NCBI GenBank assembly: GCA_030068145.1
Contig: JAPJBO010001071.1
Coordinates: 1 to 64,000 of the forward strand
DNA from: Diplonema papillatum
Taxonomy: Eukaryota; Euglenozoa; Diplonemea; Diplonemida; Diplonemidae
Reading direction: 5' to 3'
DNA length: 64,000 bases
Part shown: in pieces, positions 22,901 to 32,064 of the stretch
How the letters are laid out: each line of letters opens with the position of its first letter
Numbering within the stretch: position 1 is the stretch's first letter
The notes under the pieces: model-generated
Database searches by the model: none
Told to the model about the DNA's origin: nothing
Seen by the model: only the letters and a program-made list of their open reading frames with translations
Program-made: the position numbers and the translations under genes

Positions 22901-24099
22901 CACACCGCTGTCCTGTCTGCAGACACTCAGGTTCTGCGCTGATGATGGTCCGCCTTATGTGTCCGTGGCTTAAGGACCGAAACACGGCGCAGGCAGGACC
23001 AGTGCGGTGTTGAGCACATACCCATTCCAAGCATGTTCTTGCAATCCCCCCTCCCCGACTCAACCAGACTCACACCGCAGTCCTGTCTGCAGACACTCAG
23101 GTTCTGCGCTGATGATGGTCCGCCTTATGTGTCCGTGGCTTAAGGACCGAAACACGGCGCAGGCAGGACCAGTGCGGTGTTGAGCACATACCCATTCCAA
23201 GCATGTTCTTGCAATCCCCCCTCCCCGACTCAACCAGACTCACACCGCTGTCCTGTCTGCAGACACTCAGGTTCTGCGCTGATGATGGTCCGCCTTATAT
23301 GTCCGTGGCTTAAGGACCGAAACACGGCGCAGGCAGGACCAGTGCGGTGTTGAGCACATACCCATTCCAAGCATGTTCTTGCAATCCCCCCTCCCCGACT
23401 CAACCAGACTCACACCGCTGTCCTGTCTGCAGACACTCAGGTTCTGCGCTGATGATGGTCCGCCTTATGTGTCCGTGGCTTAAGGACCGAAACACGGCGC
23501 AGGCAGGACCAGTGCGGTGTTGAGCACATACCCATTCCAAGCATGTTCTTGCAATCCCCCCTCCCCGACTCAACCAGACTCACACCGCTGTCCTGTCTGC
23601 AGACACTCAGGTTCTGCGCTGATGATGGTCCGCCTTATGTGTCCGTGGCTTAAGGACCGAAACACGGCGCAGGCAGGACCAGTGCGGTGTTGAGCACATA
23701 CCCATTCCAAGCATGTTCTTGCAATCCCCCCTCCCCGACCACCGCAAAACATTTCCTTGCCTTTCCTCATTTCCCAAAACCAGCACGAATAATAACGACC
23801 CCCTCCCCAAAGCAAGAAGTTGTCAACAACGAAAGAAACCGTAGCTCACTTGAAACAAAAGCAAATCTGGTAGAGTTTTGTGCGGGCGTAAGCGTTCATC
23901 AACCAGGGAGAGGAGCTAACGGCACACACGGGGCGCTGTTCAACTCTACTATCACACACCGCAGATCCCGTTGATCGGCGCGTTCCGACCTCTGAACCCG
24001 GAGACTGATTTGAAGAAGAACCCCGGCCCCGGTGACGCTGATTTCACCAACACCGAGGCGAATTGCGGGTTCTGTGGCAGCGGGTGCAGCGTCATGTGA
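19902..24099 (+). CDS. Cys-Cys repeat protein with C-terminal CaaX box
   Basis: Three exons join in phase 0: 19902-20063, 21547-22866 and 23965-24099, giving 538 residues. Exon 1 starts at an ATG in good context (MVRLVGDAWSPDEGL). Exon 2 opens with an acidic helical part (DFDELDDASALKKVYQLSRD), then a Ser/Pro region and MARGGKNKKG. It then holds five units of about 45 residues, each with three Cys-Cys pairs (CCGPKQELS, TGCCKPS, ASCCAKK). The three middle units are nearly identical at DNA level (135-base period), showing recent expansion. There are 17 Cys-Cys pairs in all. Exon 3 ends CGFCGSGCSVM, a CaaX-type farnesylation signal. I do not recognise the family. Metal binding, multiple palmitoylation or both would fit the Cys pairs; membrane anchoring is inferred from the CaaX box. 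The introns are 1483 and 1098 bases. Confidence 0.8.
20094..20970 (-). mobile_element. Decayed LINE fragment (C-terminal part of the reverse-transcriptase protein), reverse strand, in intron 1
   Basis: On the minus strand, about 20710-20560 reads CPYCDTQDRETVEHLF followed by WKCPAWEQIR. This is the Cys/His knuckle found after the RT domain in many LINEs, and it is like CKHCGSGDTEDEKHVFWDC in the 59-60 kb copy. Further along, about 20390-20094 encodes more Cys pairs (CTICGDS, YCENCAQF, CWCEEATKC) in shifted frames. The element is broken by several frameshifts and stops. No RT catalytic region was seen. Confidence 0.65.
22887..23736 (+). repeat. 170-bp tandem array R2 (5 units) filling intron 2
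   Basis: Five almost identical units with a 170-base period fill most of intron 2 of the Cys-Cys gene. Each runs from GACTCAACCAGACTCACACC through CTGATGATGGTCCGCC, GTGTCCGTGGCTTAAGGACC, GTGCGGTGTTGAGCACATAC and CATGTTCTTGCAATCCCCCC. Differences are single bases (CTG/CAG; TATGT/TATAT), so the array is young. Solitary or short clusters of the same unit occur at 3.9, 43.8, 48.4, 52.8-53.8 and 63.2 kb. The donor GTACGC of the intron directly precedes the first unit. Confidence 0.97.
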
Positions 24100-27061
24100 A
24101 AAGCGTGCGCCCTGCGCAGCCCTCCGGGCGCAAGCGGCCGGGACGAGTCTCTTTCTAGCCTGAAAACGCTGTTTGTGTAACTCTTGGAGCGAAGGAGGTA
24201 GTGACGCAGGCTACCGACTGTCTCTGACGCTGTTTGTGCAGCTCTTGGAGTGGAGGAGGTAGTTCCGCAGGCTACCGACTACTGTCTCTACGGGCTCGTG
24301 CTCATCAAAGGTCTGGACCGGGCTAGAGCTGTTGTACTTCGATGCTGGTTGCCAGTCGTAGCATCGCTGTCGGCAGATGCTAACCGTGTGGCAGGATTTC
24401 GTGTCTGCGACCCCCCTTGGGCGCTTGCGGCTGACGAGCAATAATGGTATTGCAAGACCTTCCGGTTGAAGAGTCAGCGGGCAGTCCACGAGCCGCAAAC
24501 GCATCGAAAGGTACCGGCAAGCTACGTGCTCGGGGGCGGGGGTCACGCTTGCGGTCGGTGCTTCGTTGGTGTCCTACCAATAGCTGCGTGCTGCGTAGCT
24601 ATGTAGATGTAGCACGAGCTAGCAGCTAACCAACGTGGCAGCGTGTGGACCAACTACTGTTATGCAGCTGAAGGGTGGTGTGCCACCGTTCACCAACAGT
24701 AGTAGTCCAGTTGTTCACGGTGCCACCAAACACCATCTGCGGCAGTAGCTCGGTAGTGTGCGATACCGCATCTTTCGTCTACTCCGTTCTTTTTTGAAAG
24801 CATGCACGCCGCGGTGAATAGTCGGCAAGACCCCTCTTGAGTTTGTGCTGCTCACGACGGCGGGAGTCGGAAGCCCTGAGCGCAGGACCGATCGTCACCC
24901 CCCATTCGTGAGAAAGACGGACAGAAAAAGACGTTGTTTAACAACGTCGTTTTTCTATCCGTCAAGTGCTGCAACTCAAACTATTCGCATCGGCCAATGT
25001 CTTTCTCTTTCCGCCAACACAAACGGTTCTCGATCAAATTGCACGCACGGAAAAGGATCAGCGCGGTATACAATAAACAGAAGGGGGGGTGGGAAAAAAG
25101 AGAGGGAAAAAGAAGATGTGAAAAAAGAGAAAAATGCGACTGCCAAACCGTTGGGGTTGTTATCATAGATTGTGCACTTGTAATTTTTGAGTCGGTGCTT
25201 GTGTATGTGTGTGTGCGGGTGTAGCGAAGGAATCGGTTTGAACCTCAATCGTGTGGTCAAAAGAAAGCTCAGAATCATTGTTCGCTGTGCCACTTTCTAA
25301 TCCGCAAATAGCGCTACAATTATGCGGCCACCCTAACCCGCTGCACTGAAGTGGATGCTGGTTACGCCGTTGTTGATCTCCCACGGCAGCTCTTGACTTA
25401 GTCCACTTCTTCAGACAGTCTTGACCTGCTTTCGCCCTTGACCGTTCATTCATTAAACAGTTGGATCAACGACAACCTTCAAACACGAACCACATCAAAC
25501 ATGGCATCGTCAACACAGAGAGAGAGAGAAAAAAACAGGAGGACAAATAACGTGCACCAGCCCACACCCGTCGTTGTTGAGCTCATGTAACGCTTACCTC
25601 ACTTTGAAACGCTGCGCTCTTGCTTGCCCCTTTCCCTTTCCCGGACCAGCTTGCACCTTTTTCTCTCGCACGTGACGCCCGTTGTCAGACGGCGACAGAG
25701 CCTCCGCCTTTAAAAAAAGAAGCCGGTCCACTCCACCCCTATTCCCTGAAACTGCACCGCATTGCCGCTGTCTATCGCGGTTTTTATCACGTTACACCAC
25801 GCTACCAGGTTCACCTGGAGCTGCACATGCAATAGTCTTTCACGGCAATGCGAACGCCGCCGATTATCTGCGTTCTACCTTTAACGAAGGGGTAGCCATC
25901 CAGCGGCTAATGCAGGCCATCTCTACAGTCACTGCAATTCGAAGCTTTTCACTTACCATCTCCGTAGTTTGATAGTGTGCACACCAATGCCGCAAGCTTA
26001 TATCTCACCACCCCCATTCGTCCCCTTGTTTGCGTGCGCCGGGCGACGGCAGGCACTCAGACACCCACAGGCACCGCAGAGCCCCAACACCGGGGGTTTT
26101 GGCTGAAATCGGCTTTTTTTTGCTCGGTCAGACAAAGCGCTAAAGTCCCCTGCTCTGCTAGAAGGAAACCCCCGAAAATAAACCGCTTTGTCGGGTCTTC
26201 TGTCCCGCAGAGGGAAGACAGGAAAACAACACCAACGACACCGTGGGAAAGAAGACGGAAATGAAATGAAACACGGCACCTGTTCGCGCCTTTCTTTTGT
26301 AGCCTACATTTTCTTTCAAAGGAAGCGTGGGCGGGTCCCTGTTGATTGCATGTTCTTATTGCTCGCTCGCTCCCTTTCTTCTGGCTCTCACGCTTGTTGG
26401 TTTTTTGCCCCCCCCCCCCCCCCCCCACTAAACCAGTATACAACGACCCCCCCCCCCCATTTCGTTTGCGTCAGGTGAGCGAGAAGCTGTTGTAGCGCCG
26501 TTACTACACTTAGCCAGGATCTTTATGCCCGAACCCCCATCTCCCTTCGGACATCCCGCTACCAGAGGACGCTTCCTACTAGCAATTGGACGCCGCGAAA
26601 CGGAGAAATCCCCCCATAACTAGCCGGTCCACCCTCCTATCCGCTGGACCTGCATCGCATTGCCTGCTGCTGCCCATCACGTTGCCCGCGGCCTATCAGG
26701 TCCTACTGGAACTGCATAGAATTGCCTGGTGCTGTGTTAAAAATTGGTAGTTGACAGCCATCTATGGTGCTGCTAGCTGGTCGCATCTGCAAGGCATACC
26801 AGCAGCCAAGCATCACATGCACCGCCCGCAGACGAAGTGTGCTGCTGGATGATTGCTTTGTCCTCAAATCTGCCATTAACCATGTCCACAGGCTGCGGTC
26901 GAGGTGGCGATGCCCTTACCGACCAATAACTCACAACGACCCGAACAGGCACGAGGGGCGGGAACCCGCGAAAGCGTTGGTGGTAAAGAGGACTGGGAGG
27001 AAGGGCGTAGTTTGTCGCACCGGGCATTTGAACGCCAAACGAAGTGTAGTGCGGTCGAAAA
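24100..27061. other. Intergenic stretch with repeats, no gene recognised
   Basis: It contains a tandem pair at about 24165-24290 (CTGTTTGTGTAACTCTTGGAG type, about 63 bases apart). It also contains an R6 element (24775-24990), an R8 copy (25935-26155), R11 fragments (25740-25860 and 26620-26735) and C homopolymers at 26408-26428 and 26448-26458. No frame with protein-like features was found. Confidence 0.5.
24775..24990 (+). mobile_element. Inverted-repeat element R6, copy 1
   Basis: It starts with a T-run plus GAAAGCATGC and has GAATAGT at 24817. It then has CTCTTGAGTTTGTGCTG and CATTCGTGAGAAA, and closes with GTCAAGTGCTGCAACTCAAA and CTATTCG (24964-24988). The GAATAGTTGA-type start and CAACTATTC-type end are inverted. 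Related copies lie at 54160-54468 and in the intron beginning at 55185, with remnants at 10500-10565 and 13560-13700. It is non-coding. Confidence 0.6.
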
Positions 27062-30000
27062 ATGGCGTTGATGAAGCAAGACATCACGGTGCCGGTGAAC
27101 GACCTGGCGACGCTCCTGGACTACATGAGCGCATACGAAAAGGACACCACGGGGAGAACCTGCGTCGTGGTCCTTGATGTGTACAGCGGCACCTGGGGCG
27201 CCTGCGACGCATTGAAGAGCACGTTCAAGGACATTTGCATCCAAGAAGTTGACGACCAAGTCGTCTCCATCAAGTTCCTGCAGGTCAACTCAACCGACGT
27301 GTTGGCGGACATAGCGCAGCGAGCGTCGCCCGATCCACCGCTGCCTCCGTCGTCCATGAAGCGGCCTCCCGAGTTGCTGAAGGACATCATGCCGGGACAT
27401 TGGAAGACCAAGTTCGAGGGTCAGCAGGGCAAGGCCAAGCCGCTGTTCTTGTTCTACAAGGACTGCCAGTACATCAACATGATCGAAGGCGTCAACACGC
27501 CGTACATCAAGCGCATCATCAAGCAGCTGATCAAGGAGAAGAAGCCCGCGTCAGAGTTCATCACAAACCCCGATCTGCTCGAAATGTGGACGAACGAGTT
27601 CGGCGTTCTGGAGTCCGAGATCCCGTGGGGCAAGTTCTGCAACGTCGTCAACGTGTGGTGCCTTTTCGCCCCCGGCTCCCCGTCCTTCAACGACGAGGAG
27701 ACAAAAACGCTGATGACGGCGCTTAATGTAGAGAAAGGCGGCATGCCGATGGTGACCGCCAAGAACCTTCAAGGTGTGCTTCCGCGCCTTTTTTTTCCTG
27801 GTTATTATCAATGCTATTCTGACGAGAACTATCACTTGCACAAGGTTATTATCCCGTAGCTAACACCTTACATTTACCCCTCGCTTGCCAAGAAGTTCGT
27901 ACGTTTGTTTTGTATCGCACGGTATCCATTTGTTCCAGCTCTCCCCAGCGGGCGATGGAGCTCTGATTCTCGCGTGCAAGACAAAGACAGTGATCTGGGG
28001 CGGACAACCCGCTTGCTTCTGACTCTCTCGTGTTGATCGCTCTGTTGGGCCAGCAATGCTTCCTTCGTCTCATCAGGAGTTTTCGGTATCAATCCCGCGC
28101 ATCCCGTGTAGGTTGATGTCTTCGAAGAGAAAAATCAAGCGCACTTCTGTACAAAATCAAACCTGCTTCTGAACAAAAAAACGAAGACCCAAAACCACCG
28201 AACCTCTAAACCACAATAAACGCTACAAAGCAAACCCGCACACCTCCTACAGACTGGGTCGGCGAAGGCAAGTTCGATGCGGTGTTCCGCGAAACGCTCC
28301 CGAACTACGAGACGCGGGTCAGCGAAGAGCGCGAGCGGCGCGAAAAAGAAGAGAAGGAAGCTGCCAAAAAGAAGGCCGAAGAGCCGCCGCCCGACGCGAA
28401 GGTCGAAGAGAAGCCGGCACCCCCGCCCGACGCGAAGGCGGAGGAAGAGGCGCCGAAGCCGGAGGAGAAGCCGGCAGCGCCGGAGGAAGAGCCCGCGGCA
28501 GAGGCACCCGCCGAGGCGGAGGCCGCCGGCGCACCTTCGCCGACCAGCGCCGGGAACCTGGCGACCCGAGTGGCCTGTTTCGGGGAGGATGCTGTGGAGT
28601 CGGGGGTGCCTTCCCCGCTGTGCACCGCCGAAGAGATGCAGCTGCACGGCTCGTTCACCCTCGCAGCGTGGATCCGGCCCGCCGACGGCGCCGCGTATGA
28701 CGAGACCCGGACCAACTCCGACCTCGCGATCGTCGGCTGCGGCGACACGGATAAGGAAGACGGCTACTTCTTCCTCTCCCTGCGGGCGATGACCCCGTTT
28801 GCGTCGTTCAACAACCCGGCCGCTGCCCTCACGCACGAGGGCGGCGCGCTGCCGGAGGCAGCGTGGTCGCACCTCGGCGTCACGTACGACAGCGGGTCCC
28901 GCAGCGCGGCGCTGTTCGTCAACGGCGCAAAAGTCGCGGACCAGGTGTTCCCGGAGGGAACAGGAGTCGGCCCGGAGACCAAAGTCGTCGTCGGCGTCGC
29001 CACCTACAGCTCGGACTGCAACACGGCATTCATGGGCAAGGTGCGCTATTTTTGCGCTTTTTTTTTCTTGTATAAGCGATGCTTTGTAGGGAATACTTGA
29101 GGAGGCTGCCAGTCATAAATGTGCTGTGGCCCACACGAAACACAGGAAAATCTGGGTTTAGTGGCGGGCGTAAGCGTTCAACAGAATAGGTCTTCTTGAC
29201 AACAATCTTGCAGGGTATTAGCTACACATTTTTTTTTGGACGCTGCCAGATTTGGACCGACCCAGGGCGTTATCTTCTGAAGGAGGTTTTCGCTGTTTCG
29301 GGACCTGTACAAAGGGAGCTTCGCGTATCCTTGCCACGAATTCCTGGGCAACGGTATCCTTGTCAGCAGGCCGGATGGCCCCCCACTGCGGTCGCTGAGT
29401 TTGTGCCTCTCACGGCTTAGCTCCCAGGGAACCGTCTCGAATATAGCCTTGGGCGGAGCCCGTACCGAACACAAACACTTACAAACATGGCTAGCCGTAG
29501 TCAACGTGTATAAGCATACTACCCGCCTCACAGCCTCAATGGTCAACCGAAGACCCTAAAACACCGAACCTCAAACGCTGCAAAATGAACAGATCGCCGG
29601 CCTCAAAGTCGTGGCGGAGGTATCGGAAGATGCCGTCCTGAAGTCATTCGAGGACAAGTCGCTGTGCAAAGACGACGACCAGCCGCAGAAAGAAGCCAGC
29701 GAAAAGCAAGCCGCAACCGAAGACGCCAAAGCGGATGCGCCCCCCGACGGCGAACTCAAAGAAGCAAACGAAACTGGAGATTCGTATCATGACGACATGT
29801 CGCCTGGAGCTGTATGTGCCCCTTCCTTTCCGCCAACGCAGTATCATTACAAGTGACGAGCCCTTCGTCTCGGGTTGCGCTCGTGAAGAACGCGGACCAG
29901 TCCCAAAGTTCAAGTCGCATGACCTCACGTCCGTTCAACACGTGGTTCAGTAGTTACAGCACTTGGGATCCCTTCTGTGTTCTAGACTGTTTCTTGTAGG

Positions 30001-30606
30001 AAGCAGTCGGTTCTTTGTCGGGCAGCATCGTCAAGCATCCTTTCAAGCTGGCGCTTGTGTAAAAAGCAAAAAAGCGACCGAAACGCGAAAGCGTTTGAGC
30101 AATAACGCCACCCCCAACAGCCGCCGGCGGGCGATCCCGAGGAGGGCGGGAAAGGCGCCGCCGAGGAGGAGGAGAAGCCCGCGGAAGACGCGCCGGGGGA
30201 GGCGAAGCAGCCGGAAACCGCGGCCGAGCCCGAGCAGCAGCCGGCGGCCGAAGCGGCGGAGCCGGCGCAGCAGCCCGCCGAAGCAGCCGAAGCCGGCGAT
30301 CCGGCTGCGGCGGCCCCGGTGGAACCCGGCGCCGAGCCTTCGAAGGGCGACAGCGAGCCGCAGGCTGCCGTCGACGCGCCCGCCGAGGAGGCGGAGGCGG
30401 CCAAGCCGGCCGAAGACGAAGCTGCCGGCAAAACGCCCGAGGCGGGCGACCAACCGGCTCCCGAGGAGCCGGCAGCCGTTGAGGGCGCCGAAAAAGCCTC
30501 CGAAAAAGCGGAGGGTGAGGAAAAGGGCGACGGCGGCGCGGAGCCTGAAAAAGAGGAAGCCGCCGCCGAAGCGCCCGCCGCCACGGAGCCGGAGGCCGCC
30601 GGCTGA
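27062..30606 (+). CDS. Thioredoxin-fold / LamG-like protein with Ala-Glu-Pro-rich tail
   Basis: Four exons (27062-27773, 28253-29040, 29593-29811, 30121-30606) join in frame to 734 residues. Residues about 5-165 look like a thioredoxin domain (CVVVLDVYSGTWGACDALK, then PLFLFYKDCQYINMIEGVN) with an inserted Pro-rich loop. The usual WCGPC is replaced by TWGAC, so only the second active-site Cys remains and redox activity is doubtful. After a charged, Pro/Ala-rich linker (about 260-335) a LamG/concanavalin-like domain follows (about 345-515: GSFTLAAWIRPADG, FFLSLRAMTPFASFNN, WSHLGVTYDSGSRSAALFVNG, FMGK-IAGLKV). The intron after FMGK splits this domain exactly where the fold continues. The rest is Ala/Glu/Pro-rich, low-complexity. 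Thioredoxin modules in large fusions occur in axonemal proteins, but no function is claimed. The exon 3 donor (GTATGT) is the least certain border. Confidence 0.82.
29041..29592 (+). mobile_element. Intron 2 of the thioredoxin/LamG gene: R3 module at donor, R1 module at acceptor
   Basis: The 552-base intron starts GTGCGC with a T-run, then TGTATAAGCGATGCTTTGTA and GAATACTTGAGGAGGCTGCC. It continues into CCCACACGAAACACAGG and GCGTAAGCGTTCAACA (R3). It finishes with the R1 motif GGTCAACCGAAGACCCTAAA (29541) and an AACAG acceptor. The same R3-then-R1 order occurs outside a recognised gene at about 45735-46445. Intron 1 (27774-28252) also ends in R1 (28181-28234). Confidence 0.7.
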
Positions 30607-32064
30607 GCCGGCACCCCTTCGTTGGAAAATAATGCTTGTTTTGTTGAAGACGAGTGATAATCCGAACGACAGGTATTGCTGCACCAGCCATGCAGAGAAA
30701 CACAGCAAAAAGTACACAGTTCAACGCATGCGTCGGTACCGACGGGCTGGACTGCGTTTCCGGAAACCGTGCGCATCGTTGACGAAGTACCAACATGGTT
30801 GACTTGTTTGAACACGACCCTGACTCAACGATCTTGCTGCTGCGGAATCAACGCGGCACGAGTGTTGCAGCCCAAAACCAGTTCACGTTGGGGGTAATCG
30901 GGCTCGCCCGGTCACAGCAACTTATTTACAGAGTGCACGGCCCCCCCGCCGAGGCCGTAGTTGCCCGAAACAGTTGACCCACCAAGTACCTGGGCATCTG
31001 GTAACATTCTGTCCTGGTGCGGTGTGTCTGCCTTCAACGAGCTGTAGCAGTACCTGTGTTCAAAGAAGTTCGTCTGCTGCCCTCGTCCCAGAACCCAACG
31101 AACGAAACGAAGACTTCGTCGAAGTAGGGGAAACGCGCGCCCGATTTGTAAATAAACGCATGGAGGAAGGAAAAGAGAGGGGCGAGGGCGGCCTTACCTT
31201 AAAAGTGGCAACGGCAGCAACAACAACACAAAAACAACTACAAAGAATATCGAAAACAATTGAAAACAAACCAGTACTAATGAAGAGAGGGAAGCACTTC
31301 CTTTTTTTGCTCTCGCGTTCTTGTTCGCACCGACGCTTGTACCGGGACATGACGCCTTGCGCAGCTGTCTCCGGTCGATTGTTTCCCAAGGGTTGGACGC
31401 GTGTAGAAGTGTCTAGCTGCGTTTCAGGGTTGCACGCGTAGTATAGAAGTGTGTTTCAGGGTTGAACATGCGTGTAGAAGTGTCTTGCTGTGTTTCAGGG
31501 TTGCGCGCGTAGTATGGAAGTGCGTTTCAGGGTTGCACGCATGTAGAAGTGTCTTGCTGTGTTTCAAATCAGGGTTGCATTGCGTGACATACAACTGTCT
31601 CGCCGTCGATGGTGCTTCAAGGGTCGCACGCGTGATGATAGAAGCGCCGCATTTGTGTTTCAAGGTTGCACCCAAAACTCTACAAAGGCCCGGGCAGGGG
31701 GCGGGACGGGGGACTCTGCCGTGGCCTGCTGCTGCTGCTGCTGCCGCCGCGGCTGCTGCGTGCGGCTGTGGGTTCTGCTGTAGCTGGTGCGCTGCTGGGT
31801 GCTTCAGTCGCGGGTGCAGAAGTTGCTGGAGCACCAGTCGCAGGTGTAGGAGTGCTAGTGCGCTGCTGGGTGCTTCAGTCGCAGGTGCAGAAGTTGCTGG
31901 CGCACCAGTCGCGGTGTAGGAGCAGCTGGTGCGCTGCTGGGTGCTTCAGTCGCAGGTGCAGAAGTAGCTAGAGTAGCTGGTGCGCCAGTCGCGGGTACCG
32001 AAGTTGCTGGTGCGGTAGTCGCAGGTGCAGAAGCTTCCGGTGCTGCAGTCAAAGGTGCGGGGGC
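30607..32064. other. Intergenic stretch with two minisatellites
   Basis: At about 31400-31650 there is a degenerate array of period near 69 bases (TGTAGAAGTGTCTTGCTGTG, TTTCAGGGTTGCACGCGTAG). At about 31720-32050 a GCTGCTGCTG run passes into 33- to 66-base repeats (GTGCTTCAGTCGCAGGTGCA, GAAGTTGCTGG). The latter ends at the start of the next gene and reads as Thr/Ala/Pro repeats on the minus strand. I treat it as non-coding, but an exon there is possible. The remainder is featureless. Confidence 0.6.

Noticed and set aside
22925-22990. Hammerhead ribozyme-like core in R2 units (CTGATGA .. GAAA with GGTCC/GGACC between)
   Set aside because: The would-be stem II leaves an unpaired T, no matching stem I is found around CTGATGA, and diverged units (for example 43.8 kb) change one arm without compensation.
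22887-23736. CRISPR-like array
   Set aside because: Units are contiguous 170-bp tandem repeats without spacers, in a eukaryotic intron.
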